A DNA stretch of 64,000 bases from Pseudomonas sp. GD03858 (GTDB lineage Bacteria > Pseudomonadota > Gammaproteobacteria > Pseudomonadales > Pseudomonadaceae). Where the stretch lies: positions 29,885 through 93,884 of the forward strand of contig NZ_JAOCDM010000008.1 in NCBI RefSeq assembly GCF_029840925.1, written 5' to 3'. The translations under genes and the position numbers were made by a program. How positions within the stretch are numbered: position 1 is the stretch's first letter; each line of letters opens with the position of its first letter. Below are positions 1 through 8,900 of this stretch, piece after piece. The notes beneath the pieces were generated by a model. That model saw only the letters and a program-made list of their open reading frames with translations. It was not told the DNA's origin and ran no database searches.

Positions 1-1454
1 CGGTGCTCGACGTGTCCTCGGCGCGGCCGGACCTGTCACGCCAGAGCCAGTTCCACACCATGGCCCTGGTCAACCTGTCGGCGAAGATGATCGAAAGCTG
101 CTACTTCCTGCGTCATTTCGAGCAGCAATGGTTGCTGCGCTTCCACCTGCAGGCCGAGTCGGTCGGCCTGTTCAGCGAAGGCCTGCTGGCCGTCGATGGC
201 GATGGGCGGATCTGCGCCGCCAACCAGAGCGCCCTGAACCTGTTGGGCAGCATCCGCGGTGGCGTGCTCGGCAAGCCATTGGACAGGTTCTTCGCCTGCA
301 GCCATGACGAATTGTTCAGCCGCGCCACGCCCCAGGGCACCACCGCCTGGCCACTGCACACCCGCGATGGCCGTCAGGTATTCGCCAGCCTGCGCGGTCA
401 GGCGCGAGCACCGGTGTGGTCGGTGCCGGTGGCCTTGCCCCAGGCCAGCGAGCCCGGTATCTGTCTGCTCGATCCGGCCTTGCGCGAGGACTTTCGCCGC
501 GCCGTGCGAGTGTTCGAGCGCGACGTGCCCCTGCTGCTGCGCGGCGAGACCGGCTGCGGCAAGGAGGCCTTCGCCCAGGCGATGCACCAGGCCAGCTCGC
601 GCCGACACAAGCCATTCGTGGCGATCAACTGCGCGTCGATTCCCGAGAGCCTGATCGAGAGCGAGCTGTTCGGCTATCGCGGCGGCAGCTTCACCGGCGC
701 GCGCAAGGAAGGCATGCGCGGCAAGCTGTTGCAGGCCGATGGCGGCACCTTGTTGCTGGATGAGATCGGCGACATGCCGCTGGCGCTGCAAACACGCCTG
801 CTGCGGGTACTCGAAGAGCGTCAGGTGGTGCCCATCGGTGGCGAGCCCCAGGCGGTGGATGTGCGCATCGTCAGCGCCACCCACCGAGACCTGCTGGAAC
901 GGGTGGAGCAGGGTGGTTTCCGCGAAGACCTCTATTACCGCCTCAATGGCCTGGAAGTAGCCCTGCCGGCGCTGCGCGAGCGCAGTGACAAGGCGCAGTT
1001 GCTGGACTTTCTGCTGGCGCAGGAGGCAGAGGGCCAGGCCATCGCTCTCGATCCGGCCGCCCGCCAGGCGCTGCTGGACTTCACCTGGCCGGGTAACGTG
1101 CGGCAGATGAGGAATGTGCTGCGCACGTTGGTGGCGTTGTGCGAAGGCGCGCATATCGAGTTTTCCGATCTCCCGGCAATTGTCCGCCATGGCGCGCCCT
1201 CTGTAGGAGCGGCCTTGTGTCGCGAAAGGGCCGCAGAGCGGCCCCAGGATCCTGACCATGTCGCTGAAATCGCCGGGGCTGCTGCGCAGCCCTTTCGCGG
1301 CACAAGGCCGCTCCTACATGCCGAGCGCGATGCGCTGCTCGCCGTACTGGAGGCAAACCACTGGCACATGACCCGCGTCGCCGAGCACTTGGGCATCAGC
1401 CGCAATACCTTGTATCGAAAACTGCGCAAACACGGCATCGCCAGGGCCGGTTGA
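1..1454 (+). CDS. Sigma-54-dependent transcriptional activator, AcoR-like, 5' end outside window
   Basis: Enhancer-binding activator of RNA polymerase sigma-54. The reading frame is open to the window edge, and the visible 483 residues begin inside what looks like a GAF-type sensor domain, so the N-terminus is missing. A PAS-like segment follows at about residues 50-150. The AAA+ domain has Walker A GETGCGKE near residue 181, the sigma-54 contact loop as GSFTGA near residue 228 instead of the usual GAFTGA, and Walker B LLLDEIGD near residue 252. The C-terminus is a Fis-type helix-turn-helix (HLGISRNTLYRKLRKHGI). About 39 residues between the AAA+ domain and the helix-turn-helix are encoded by an inserted REP pair. 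The effector and target genes cannot be seen; AcoR-like is inferred from domain order. Confidence 0.85.
   Translation, partial: VLDVSSARPDLSRQSQFHTMALVNLSAKMIESCYFLRHFEQQWLLRFHLQAESVGLFSEGLLAVDGDGRICAANQSALNLLGSIRGGVLGKPLDRFFACSHDELFSRATPQGTTAWPLHTRDGRQVFASLRGQARAPVWSVPVALPQASEPGICLLDPALREDFRRAVRVFERDVPLLLRGETGCGKEAFAQAMHQASSRRHKPFVAINCASIPESLIESELFGYRGGSFTGARKEGMRGKLLQADGGTLLLDEIGDMPLALQTRLLRVLEERQVVPIGGEPQAVDVRIVSATHRDLLERVEQGGFREDLYYRLNGLEVALPALRERSDKAQLLDFLLAQEAEGQAIALDPAARQALLDFTWPGNVRQMRNVLRTLVALCEGAHIEFSDLPAIVRHGAPSVGAALCRERAAERPQDPDHVAEIAGAAAQPFRGTRPLLHAERDALLAVLEANHWHMTRVAEHLGISRNTLYRKLRKHGIARAG
1202..1318. repeat. Inverted REP pair inside the activator reading frame
   Basis: Two head-to-head copies of the repeat that begins TGTAGGAGCGGCCTTGTG. 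The first copy is at 1202-1244 and the inverted copy at about 1280-1318, closing with GGCCGCTCCTACA. The same repeat type is found between genes at 14882-15010 and 29867-29911. Here it is translated in frame without a stop and forms the linker before the helix-turn-helix domain. Confidence 0.9.
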
Positions 1455-1520
1455 GCGAAACAGCGGGTGCGATTTCCCTCGCCCTGGGCTACCCTGCCTC
1501 GACGTTTTGCGAGGTCGATC

Positions 1521-2870
1521 ATGCACATTCACATTCTCGGTATTTGCGGCACTTTCATGGGGTCGCTGGCGGTGCTGGCCAAGGAGCTGGGCCACCGCGT
1601 CACTGGCTCCGACGCCAACGTCTATCCGCCCATGAGCACCCAGCTCGAAGCCCAGGGCATTGAGCTGACCCAAGGCTACGATCCAGCCCAGCTGGAGCCG
1701 GCACCCGACCTGGTGGTGATCGGCAACGCCATGTCGCGGGGCAACCCGGCGGTGGAGTACGTGCTCAACAAGGGCCTGCCCTATGTCTCCGGCCCGCAGT
1801 GGCTGGCCGACCATGTGCTGCGGGGGCGCTGGGTGCTGGCGGTAGCGGGTACCCACGGCAAGACCACCACCAGCAGCATGCTGGCCTGGGTCCTGGAGCA
1901 TGCCGGCATGAGCCCGGGCTTCCTGATCGGTGGCGTGCCGCAGAACTTCTCGGTGTCGGCGCGCCTGGGCGATACGCCGTTCTTCGTGGTCGAGGCCGAC
2001 GAATACGACAGCGCCTTCTTCGACAAACGCTCGAAGTTCGTCCATTACCACCCGCGCACGGCGATCCTCAACAACCTCGAGTTCGACCACGCGGATATCT
2101 TCCCGGACCTGGCGTCCATCGAGCGGCAGTTCCATCACCTGGTGCGCACCATTCCCAGCGAAGGCCTGGTGATCCATCCGACCACCGAGCAGGCGCTGGA
2201 GCGCGTCATCGGCATGGGCTGCTGGACCCCGGTGCAGACCACCGGCGAAGGCGGGCAATGGCAGGCACGCCTGCTCAGCGCCGACGGCTCGCGCTTCGAG
2301 GTGCTGTTCGAAGGTGAGGCGCAGGGTGTCGTCGACTGGGCGCTCACCGGTCAGCACAACGTCGCCAATGCCTTGGCCACCCTGGCCGCCGCTCGCCATG
2401 TCGGCGTGGCACCGGCCATGGGCATCGAGGGCCTGAGCGCGTTCAAGAGCGTCAAGCGGCGCATGGAAAAGGTCGCCGAAGTGCAGGGCGTGACCATCTA
2501 TGACGACTTCGCTCACCACCCGACCGCCATCGCCACCACCCTCGATGGCCTGCGCAAGCGCGTTGGCGAGGCGCCGGTGATCGCGGTGATCGAGCCGCGC
2601 TCCAACTCGATGAAGCTTGGCGCTCACCGTGACGGCCTGCCGGAGAGCGTCAACGATGCCGACCAGGTGATCTGGTACGCGCCACCGAACCTTGGCTGGG
2701 ACCTGGCGGGCACCGCCGCGCAGTGCAAGGTGCCGAGCGTGGTGGCCGACAGCCTTGAGGCCATCATCGAACGGATCAAGGGCCAGGCGCGTCCGGGCAC
2801 CCATGTGGTGATCATGAGCAATGGCGGCTTCGGCGGCCTGCACGGCAAGCTGGCCGAGGCCCTGAAGTGA
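1521..2870 (+). CDS. mpl: UDP-N-acetylmuramate:L-alanyl-gamma-D-glutamyl-meso-diaminopimelate ligase
   Basis: Cytoplasmic Mur-ligase family enzyme that joins recycled murein tripeptide to UDP-MurNAc using ATP, bypassing MurC, MurD and MurE. The product is 449 residues from ATG 1521, which is preceded by a GAGGT element. The upstream in-frame ATG at 1467 would add a non-conserved leader. Visible features are the N-terminal nucleotide-binding start [20 protein letters not shown], the ATP loop [14 protein letters not shown] near residue 110, and the Mur ligase C-terminal segment with [11 protein letters not shown]. Mpl is known to take this start rather than the MurC motif spacing. Its last bases overlap the ubiX start, so the two genes are probably translated together. 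Confidence 0.95.
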   Translation: MHIHILGICGTFMGSLAVLAKELGHRVTGSDANVYPPMSTQLEAQGIELTQGYDPAQLEPAPDLVVIGNAMSRGNPAVEYVLNKGLPYVSGPQWLADHVLRGRWVLAVAGTHGKTTTSSMLAWVLEHAGMSPGFLIGGVPQNFSVSARLGDTPFFVVEADEYDSAFFDKRSKFVHYHPRTAILNNLEFDHADIFPDLASIERQFHHLVRTIPSEGLVIHPTTEQALERVIGMGCWTPVQTTGEGGQWQARLLSADGSRFEVLFEGEAQGVVDWALTGQHNVANALATLAAARHVGVAPAMGIEGLSAFKSVKRRMEKVAEVQGVTIYDDFAHHPTAIATTLDGLRKRVGEAPVIAVIEPRSNSMKLGAHRDGLPESVNDADQVIWYAPPNLGWDLAGTAAQCKVPSVVADSLEAIIERIKGQARPGTHVVIMSNGGFGGLHGKLAEALK

Positions 2871-3496
2871 GCGGCCCGGAACGCATCACCCTGGCCATGA
2901 CCGGCGCCTCCGGGGCGCAGTACGGCCTGCGCCTGCTCGACTGCCTGGTGCGCGAGGATCGCGAGGTGCATTTCCTCATCTCCAAGGCCGCGCAACTGGT
3001 GATGGCCACCGAGACCGACGTGGTGCTGCCGGCCAAGCCCCAGGCCATGCAGGCGTTCCTCACCGAGTACACCGGCGCGGCCGACGGGCAGATTCGCGTG
3101 TACGGCAAGGAGGACTGGATGTCTCCGGTGGCCTCGGGCTCCGGTGCGCCAGCGGCGATGGTGGTGGTGCCGTGTTCCACCGGCACGCTGTCGGCCATTG
3201 CCACGGGTGCCTGCAACAACCTGATCGAGCGCGCCGCCGACGTGACCCTCAAAGAGCGCCGGCAGCTGATCCTGGTGCCGCGCGAGGCGCCGTTCTCCAC
3301 CATCCACCTGGAAAACATGCTCAAGCTGTCGCAGATGGGCGCGGTGATCCTGCCAGCGGCGCCGGGCTTCTATCACCAGCCGCAGACCATCGACGACCTG
3401 GTCGACTTCGTCGTGGCGCGCATCCTCAACCTGCTGCATATCCCCCAGGACATGTTGCCGCGCTGGGGCGAGCATCACTACGGAGTCGATGATTGA
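2867..3496 (+). CDS. ubiX: Flavin prenyltransferase UbiX
   Basis: Makes prenylated FMN from FMN and dimethylallyl phosphate, the cofactor that UbiD needs for decarboxylation in ubiquinone synthesis. The 209-residue product has the family N-terminus [19 protein letters not shown], the [20 protein letters not shown] segment, and the C-terminal REAPFST and [20 protein letters not shown] segments typical of UbiX/Pad1 flavoproteins. The start is GTG 2867, overlapping the mpl stop by four bases (GTGA). The 3' end in turn overlaps the next small gene. Length and motifs are normal for the family. Confidence 0.95.
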   Translation: MSGPERITLAMTGASGAQYGLRLLDCLVREDREVHFLISKAAQLVMATETDVVLPAKPQAMQAFLTEYTGAADGQIRVYGKEDWMSPVASGSGAPAAMVVVPCSTGTLSAIATGACNNLIERAADVTLKERRQLILVPREAPFSTIHLENMLKLSQMGAVILPAAPGFYHQPQTIDDLVDFVVARILNLLHIPQDMLPRWGEHHYGVDD

Positions 3497-3780
3497 AGCG
3501 CACCCTGGCGGGGCTGCTGATGCTGGCTCAGATCGGGGGCTGCGCCACGGTACGTACGCTCGATGCCAACAAGCCGGGAGCGCCGGTGGTGTATGCCGGA
3601 ACGCGCCTGGATCTTTACGTGATCAACGGTGGGTGCTGCCCTGAGGACCGCTTCGGGGCCAGGGCTCCGGCCTATCCGGGGCTGGACCTTCCTGGGAGCG
3701 CGTTGCTCGATACGCTGTTGCTACCGTTGTCGTTGCTGACAGCGCTGGGCATCGGTTTCCAGGCTTCTGGCGGCTACTGA
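3493..3780 (+). CDS. Small YceK/YidQ-type lipoprotein
   Basis: A 95-residue protein with a short signal sequence ending in a lipobox-like IGGC (Cys17), then a conserved-looking [20 protein letters not shown] segment and a hydrophobic tail near residue 75. Composition and size match the YceK/YidQ family of small lipoproteins, whose function is not established. The start is taken as TTG 3493 because it overlaps the ubiX stop (TTGA) and preserves the whole signal peptide. The lipobox is weak, so membrane anchoring by lipid is likely but not certain. It appears to be the last gene of the mpl-ubiX unit. Confidence 0.7.
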   Translation: MKRTLAGLLMLAQIGGCATVRTLDANKPGAPVVYAGTRLDLYVINGGCCPEDRFGARAPAYPGLDLPGSALLDTLLLPLSLLTALGIGFQASGGY

Positions 3781-3902
3781 TGTTCCCGTCGAGTGGCGCG
3801 GAGCCAAGGCGGCCACAAGGCTTGCGTTGGTGTCTGAATCGTCGACACGGCTGATGTGGTCGTCCAGCTATGCCCGGACAATGTGTTCGGACTGTCTGTG
3901 CG

Positions 3903-4535
3903 TCAAACGCAAACTGTTATTTTTTCGTCCACCCATACCTCGTCGGTGGGACCGTGGAACCGGTAGCCAAATGGCAGCCCCAGGTATTTCACAAGGTCTG
4001 GTCGGTTGATCGCCACATGTTGCGTATGAACCGTCTTCAAGGTCTTGATATCGTCGTTGAAGCGGTCTGTCGTGATCCACCAGCCAGACATGTGCTCCGG
4101 GGATGGATAGCGCACGCCCTCGGCAGCGTCGCCCTCGATGACACCATCGGAAATGACGATCATCTGGTCGAAGGTAGGTGCGACATAATCCGCGCCTGCC
4201 CTGGCACACAGTGCTTGTTGCTCGGACCATAGCTGTAGCGTGGTACTGATACCTGGGACGTAGGCTCCGGTTTTAGGTTCCTGCTCGAAGAAAACCAGCT
4301 CTCGCCTGTCGCTGAGATGCATTTTCGTGATCCAGCATCCATAACCCAAGGTCTCTTCTGACGCGATCTTGAAGCCAGCTTCGACATAGCGAACCACCCA
4401 CTCGATAAAGTCGATGGCGGCTTCCTCCAGCCCAGGGTTGTCGATGGTCGCGCTGATGTCGAAGCCAAACCGCTTTGCGAGTCCTTCAGTGCTTAAGGTC
4501 AGCCCAGAGCCTGTCTTGATACTGTTGACTTTCAT
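3903..4535 (-). CDS. Probable immunity protein with Imm33/DUF2185-like C-terminus
   Basis: A 210-residue cytosolic protein without signal peptide or membrane segment. The C-terminal 75 residues contain SGWWITTDRF, then LKTVH, INRPDLVKYLGLPFGYRF and VWVDE. This pattern recalls the Imm33 (DUF2185) immunity family, but that match is from memory and not from a search. The first 130 residues, including LGYGCWITKMHLSD, were not recognised. The start is ATG 4535, with a GAGG element eight bases upstream; the open frame extends to 4589 without a better site. It lies 229 bases downstream of the small putative immunity gene of the RHS island, in DNA that is visibly less GC-rich than the rest of the window. 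It could be an orphan immunity gene left from an earlier toxin. Confidence 0.6.
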   Translation of the reverse strand: MKVNSIKTGSGLTLSTEGLAKRFGFDISATIDNPGLEEAAIDFIEWVVRYVEAGFKIASEETLGYGCWITKMHLSDRRELVFFEQEPKTGAYVPGISTTLQLWSEQQALCARAGADYVAPTFDQMIVISDGVIEGDAAEGVRYPSPEHMSGWWITTDRFNDDIKTLKTVHTQHVAINRPDLVKYLGLPFGYRFHGPTDEVWVDEKITVCV

Positions 4536-4643
4536 GCTTGATACCTCGTTGCACCCTGCTTTGGCTTCCTCGAGCGTGGCGGCAGCCAAAGCATTCAGAG
4601 TTACAAGAGTGCCTTTCTGGAAATGCTGGCGTTCCGAGTCAGA

Positions 4644-4672
4644 AAAATAGGCAAGTCCTTTTTTGCAATCAA
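4644..4672 (-). promoter_or_regulatory. Candidate sigma-70 promoter of the Imm33-like gene
   Basis: On the minus strand TTGATT (4672-4667) and TATTTT (4649-4644) are separated by 17 bases, in an AT-rich gap about 110 bases upstream of the gene start. It was identified by eye only. If real, the Imm33-like gene can be expressed apart from the RHS genes. Confidence 0.35.
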
Positions 4673-4764
4673 CTCGTTTTCCTCAGCCTCGGTTAACAGT
4701 CAGATATTCGTATGCCCTGAGCTGACAGTGGTGAGGGTTGTGAGAATGGAACCATGGCTTGTTT

Positions 4765-5022
4765 TTAATTGCCAAACTCGGCGTCGTGGAGTGTGACCGC
4801 CGCTGCAAGTGTATCCGCCCAGTCGCTACGTTCCGATGGGCACTCCTCGATGAAAAGTTCCATTGTCCTGCGCTTTGCCGCCATCCCGCTGTCATCGATC
4901 GGAAGACGAACGAATTCGGCGTTCTGTACGCAGTACCGACCGTTGCCTAGATCTTCAAAGCAGTAGTAAATGACGGCGGTCTGATCGTCGATGCGTTTCC
5001 AAATCTGATGGGACTTGAACAT
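4765..5022 (-). CDS. Small protein coupled to the RHS toxin gene, probable immunity protein
   Basis: An 85-residue acidic protein without signal peptide; it begins MFKSHQIWKRIDDQTAVIYY. No family was recognised. The start codon lies nine bases after the stop of the RHS-core/toxin gene, and its strong ribosome binding site GAGGAAGAG overlaps that stop region. Immediate placement downstream of a polymorphic toxin on the same strand is the usual position of the cognate immunity gene, so an immunity role is inferred from context only. Size, acidity and lack of export signal agree with this. It is followed by an AT-rich gap of about 230 bases with no further gene. Confidence 0.65.
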   Translation of the reverse strand: MFKSHQIWKRIDDQTAVIYYCFEDLGNGRYCVQNAEFVRLPIDDSGMAAKRRTMELFIEECPSERSDWADTLAAAVTLHDAEFGN

Positions 5023-5031
5023 TTCTCTTCC

Positions 5032-5901
5032 TCAATCCTGCGGAATCCAACGTCCGCTCTGTACTCGGCTGTTGGTGTTTTTTCTCGTATTTTTGAACTG
5101 CGAAACAGTATTGCCATGCTGATCGGTAATTACGACCCTGTCACCACTTACGTGAACATTGTGACCGCTGTCGTTATCGAGATAACGTTTGCCCGTCTCG
5201 ACGACCCGATTCTTGTCGCCTACTTGGCGATGTGAGTCAGTCTTGGCCTGTTCAGCGCGTTTCTCTCCATGCTCGATTCTGTCTTTGGACAGCGTGTCAT
5301 CCTGTTCGGCATGAACTGCGCCGATGTTCCAGTTGTTCGGGCTGCTGATATCCTGGCCGGGAAATGCCAACGGTCCAATGCTGACATCGCCCTGGGACTG
5401 CTGGCTAAAGCCGTTCATCGCCGAGCTGATCGTCAGGGCCGTCGACAATGCGGTCAGCGCATACACAGCCATTGGAATCAGGAAGGCATATTCACCCGTC
5501 GGGTCGACGTACTTGTACGGATTGTTGTTGGCATAGGCATAGCGGTTGAAGCTGTGCAGGTTGTCTTCCTGGTAATCGACCGGGTCGACACCCATGAACC
5601 GCCCCAGCACCGGGTCGTAGTAGCGCGCGCCCATGTACGACAGCCCGGTGCCGTCGTCGAACGCCTTGCCATGAAAACCGATCTTGTTGTCGGCGCTGGC
5701 GGGCGCGCGATTCAGCTTCTCGCCGTAGGGCTTGTAGTTCTCCTTCCACAGCAGGTTGCCGGCGGCGTCGGTGGCCGCCTGCGGGCTGCCGGAGATGTCG
5801 TTGTGGAAATAGGTGACCACGTCGGCCATGGCGCTGTTGACCATGGCCAGGCAAAGGAGGGCGGCGCATAGCCGCCTGGCGAAGTGTTTCAAGGTATTCA
5901 T
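5032..5901 (-). CDS. Exported RHS-core protein with C-terminal toxin-like domain
   Basis: A 289-residue protein. Residues 1-26 form a Sec signal peptide (MNTLKHFARRLCAALLCLAM, cleavage after SAMA). It is followed at once by the RHS-associated core: YFHNDISGSPQAATD, YGARYYDP-like MGARYYDPVLGRFMGVDP, YANNNPYKYVDPTG. The DPTG motif marks the boundary where RHS proteins normally release the variable toxin. After it come a hydrophobic stretch (AFLIPMAVYALTALSTAL) and about 110 hydrophilic residues ending RVVITDQHGNTVSQFKN and SGRWIPQD. That ending resembles nuclease toxins of the colicin D/E5-like (BECR) type, but this is weak. The preferred start is ATG 5901 with AGGA upstream. An alternative ATG at 5928 overlaps the stop of the large RHS gene as ATGA. 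Confidence 0.8.
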   Translation of the reverse strand: MNTLKHFARRLCAALLCLAMVNSAMADVVTYFHNDISGSPQAATDAAGNLLWKENYKPYGEKLNRAPASADNKIGFHGKAFDDGTGLSYMGARYYDPVLGRFMGVDPVDYQEDNLHSFNRYAYANNNPYKYVDPTGEYAFLIPMAVYALTALSTALTISSAMNGFSQQSQGDVSIGPLAFPGQDISSPNNWNIGAVHAEQDDTLSKDRIEHGEKRAEQAKTDSHRQVGDKNRVVETGKRYLDNDSGHNVHVSGDRVVITDQHGNTVSQFKNTRKNTNSRVQSGRWIPQD

Positions 5902-5924
5902 CCTGTGTGTTCCTGGGCGTCCGT

Positions 5925-8900
5925 TCATGGGGTTACACGCTGGGCGATGCGCTTGTCGCCCAGGTAGAAGTATTCGGTGAGCGTGCCGCCATCGAGTTCG
6001 ATCAGCTGCCTGCCGTCACGGTCGTGCATCTCGTAGACCTTGCGCCCGGCGCGGGTCACGCTGCTGCGCTGGTTGAGGCCGTCGTACTGGTACTCGACCT
6101 TGCTTGCGGGCGTGGCGCAGTTGATGCACACCAGGTTCGGCACGTCGTTGTAGCGGTAGCTGTTGCCGGCGCTGCTGGCGACGTTGCCGTAGGCGTCGTA
6201 GCCCAGGCTCGCGGCGCGCAGGCCGCTGACCGCGGCCAGGCGGTTCTGGGCGTCGTAGGCATAGTCGAGGGTGGCGCCGCCGAGGGTCTGGCGCAGCAGG
6301 TTGCCGCCGCCGTCGTAGGCGATGCTGCCGGCGCCCCAGAAGCCGGCGACGCTGGTCAGGCGGTTGATGGCGTCGTAGCCCAGGGTGCGGTTGAAGGCGC
6401 CGTCGACGCTGTCGCTGACGCTCAGCAGGTTGCCGTTGCCGTCGTAGCCGTAGGCGCTGTTCAGGTAGGTCGCCACGCCGGTCTTGGCGGTGCTGAAGCT
6501 GGCGGGCCAGAGGCGGGCGTTCTGCTCGTAGCTGCTCTGGGTGCCGTTGGCGTAGGTGATCTGGCGGACCATGCCGGAGGGCCAGTAGCTGACGTTGTTG
6601 ACGTAGCCGGAGACGGTGGTGGGGCGGCCGAGCACATCGGGGCTGTAGCTGACCACGCGGGCGGAGTGCGGGTAGGTGATGCTGCTCAGCTGGTCGTTGC
6701 CGTTGTAGGCGTAGCGGGCGGTGAATACCTGGCTGTCGAGGGCGACGGTTTCGCTGGCCAGGTTGCCGGCGGCGTCGTAGGTCATGCTGTGGTTGCCGCT
6801 GGGGCTGACGCTGGCGAGCAGCTTGCCGGTGCGGTCGTAGGTGTTGCGGATGCTGTGGCCGTCGCTGGGGTAGAGCGCGGTGACCTGACGGTTCTGGCCA
6901 TCGTAGGCGAAGGTGCTCACGGCGGAGGCGCCGACCTGGCGGCTGGTGAGGTTGCCGGCGATGTCGCGGCCGTAGGTGGTGGTGCCGGTTTCCGGCTGGG
7001 TGACGCTGGTCAGGTAGCCGTTGGCGTTGTAGCCGTAGGTGCGGGTCTTGCCGCCCTGGGTGACCGCGGTGAGGCGGTCGGCGCCGTCGCGGGCGAGGGT
7101 GACGCTGGCGCTGGGCTCGGGGGCGGCGATGGCCATCAGCTGCGGCTGGTTCGGATCGCCATAGGCGCGGTAGGTGTAGGTGGTGGTCTGTCCGCGCTCA
7201 TCGGTGACGCTGCGGCTGCCGGGGCCGTAGGCGATGGCCTGGAAGCTGTTGTCGGCGTGGGTGACGCGGGTCAGGCGGCCCAGCGGGTCGTACTGGTAGC
7301 GGGTGCCGGTAGCGGCATTGGGGGCGGAGACGAAGCTGCGCCGGCCCATGGCGTCGTACTCGTAGCGGGTGGTGATGCCGCCGAGGGTGGTGCTGGCGAC
7401 GCGGCCGAAGGGGTCGTACTGGGTGGTTTCCACCAGGGCGCCACGGCTGGCGGTCTTGCTGGTGGCGGTGTAGGCGGTGGTCTGCGCGGTGCCCAGCGGC
7501 GGGGTCATGGCGGTGACGCGGTTCAGGCCGTCATAGGCGTAGCGGGTGGTGTGCTGCTCGCCGTCGGTGTAGGCGGTGACGTTGCCGGCGTCATCGACGA
7601 CGCGGGCGATGACGACGCCTTCGGGCTGGGTCTCGTGCTGGGCGATGCCGCGCTTGTAGTTGGCGTAGCCATGCACGCGATTGCCGGGCAAGGTCTTGCT
7701 GGCGAGGTTGCCTTGGGCGTCGTAGGTATAGCTGACGGGCACGCCGTTGCGGGTCATGTTCAGCAGCTTGCCGTTGGCGTCATAGCTGCGGGTGATGGCC
7801 AGGCCCGGGGAGGTCTCGTCCTTGGGCAGGCCGATGATCCAGCGGGCCGGGTCGTTGTGCCAGGTCAGGGTGGTGGTGCGGCTGCCGCCGTTGGGGCCGG
7901 TCTCGGTGCGGGTGCCGGGGTTGCCGTAGGCGTCGAAGGCCGAATAGACGGTCTTGTAGGTGGCGCCGTCGCGGGTATAGGTGCGGCTGGTCGTCAGCGG
8001 TGCCCACGACTTCGCGTCGAAGGTGCGACCAACATCGACCACCCACACTTCATAGGGCGACAGTTCGCGCTTGTCGTAGGTGTAGCTTTCCTGATTGCCC
8101 TGGGGGTCGGTGACCGACATCAACTGGCCGATCTGCCAGGCGTTGTTCTGGTAGGCGCTGGGCATGCCCCTTTCGGTCAGGTCCAGGAATGCAGGGCCCA
8201 TGAACTGGTAGACGTACTTGCCGTCCGGGGCATCGACCTGCGTGGTGTCGTAGGTGCGCTGGCCACGGGTGAAGGCATACGTCCACTTCTGGCCGGTGGA
8301 CAGTGTACGGCTGGTGATGCGCTCGCCTTGCTGCAGGTTGATCTGCCCCATGTACTGGAAGCTGCCGTAGGTGTAGCTGACCGAACCACCGGTAGGGAGC
8401 GTCATCTTGATCAGCTTGCGTGGCTGGGCACTGACCATGCTGCCACGCCTGACCGCGAAGGTTTCGTCCTGCCAGGCGCCTGGGGCATAGGCGTACGACC
8501 ACTGCTCGCCGGTCGGCAGGGTGACGGAGACAAGGGACCTGGAGTTGTAGTTGTCGGCGCCTTGGTAGGCGTAGCTCCACTTCCTGCCGGTACCGTCGAG
8601 GATCGAAAGCAGTTTTCGGGTGTTCGGATCGTAGCTGAAGGTCAGTTGCCGTCCATCGCTGGCCGTGACCGACGACAACACGAAGGCCGAGCGTTCCACC
8701 GTGGCCTCGATCGGGCCGGGATCCAGGTACACGAAGCTGGCGCGTGACGGTCCGCTGGGGTAGCCCCATGGCGGAATCGCCGGGCCGAACTGCTGGTAGG
8801 CATAGGTAAGCGTATTGCCCGACGTGTCACGCGCGGAGCGGGCCAGGAAATAGATCTCCAGCGGCAACTCCTTGCCGTAGGTCATTGGGTCCGCCTCGTA

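Noticed and set aside
3781..3902. Short open frame of 60 codons after the YceK-type lipoprotein
   Set aside because: No ribosome binding site and it runs antisense into the Imm33-like gene.
5907..8747. Long plus-strand open frame of 946 codons opposite the RHS gene
   Set aside because: It is rich in Gly, Ala and Val with low complexity, mirrors the repeated YD codons and has no ribosome binding site. It is a shadow of the real minus-strand gene.
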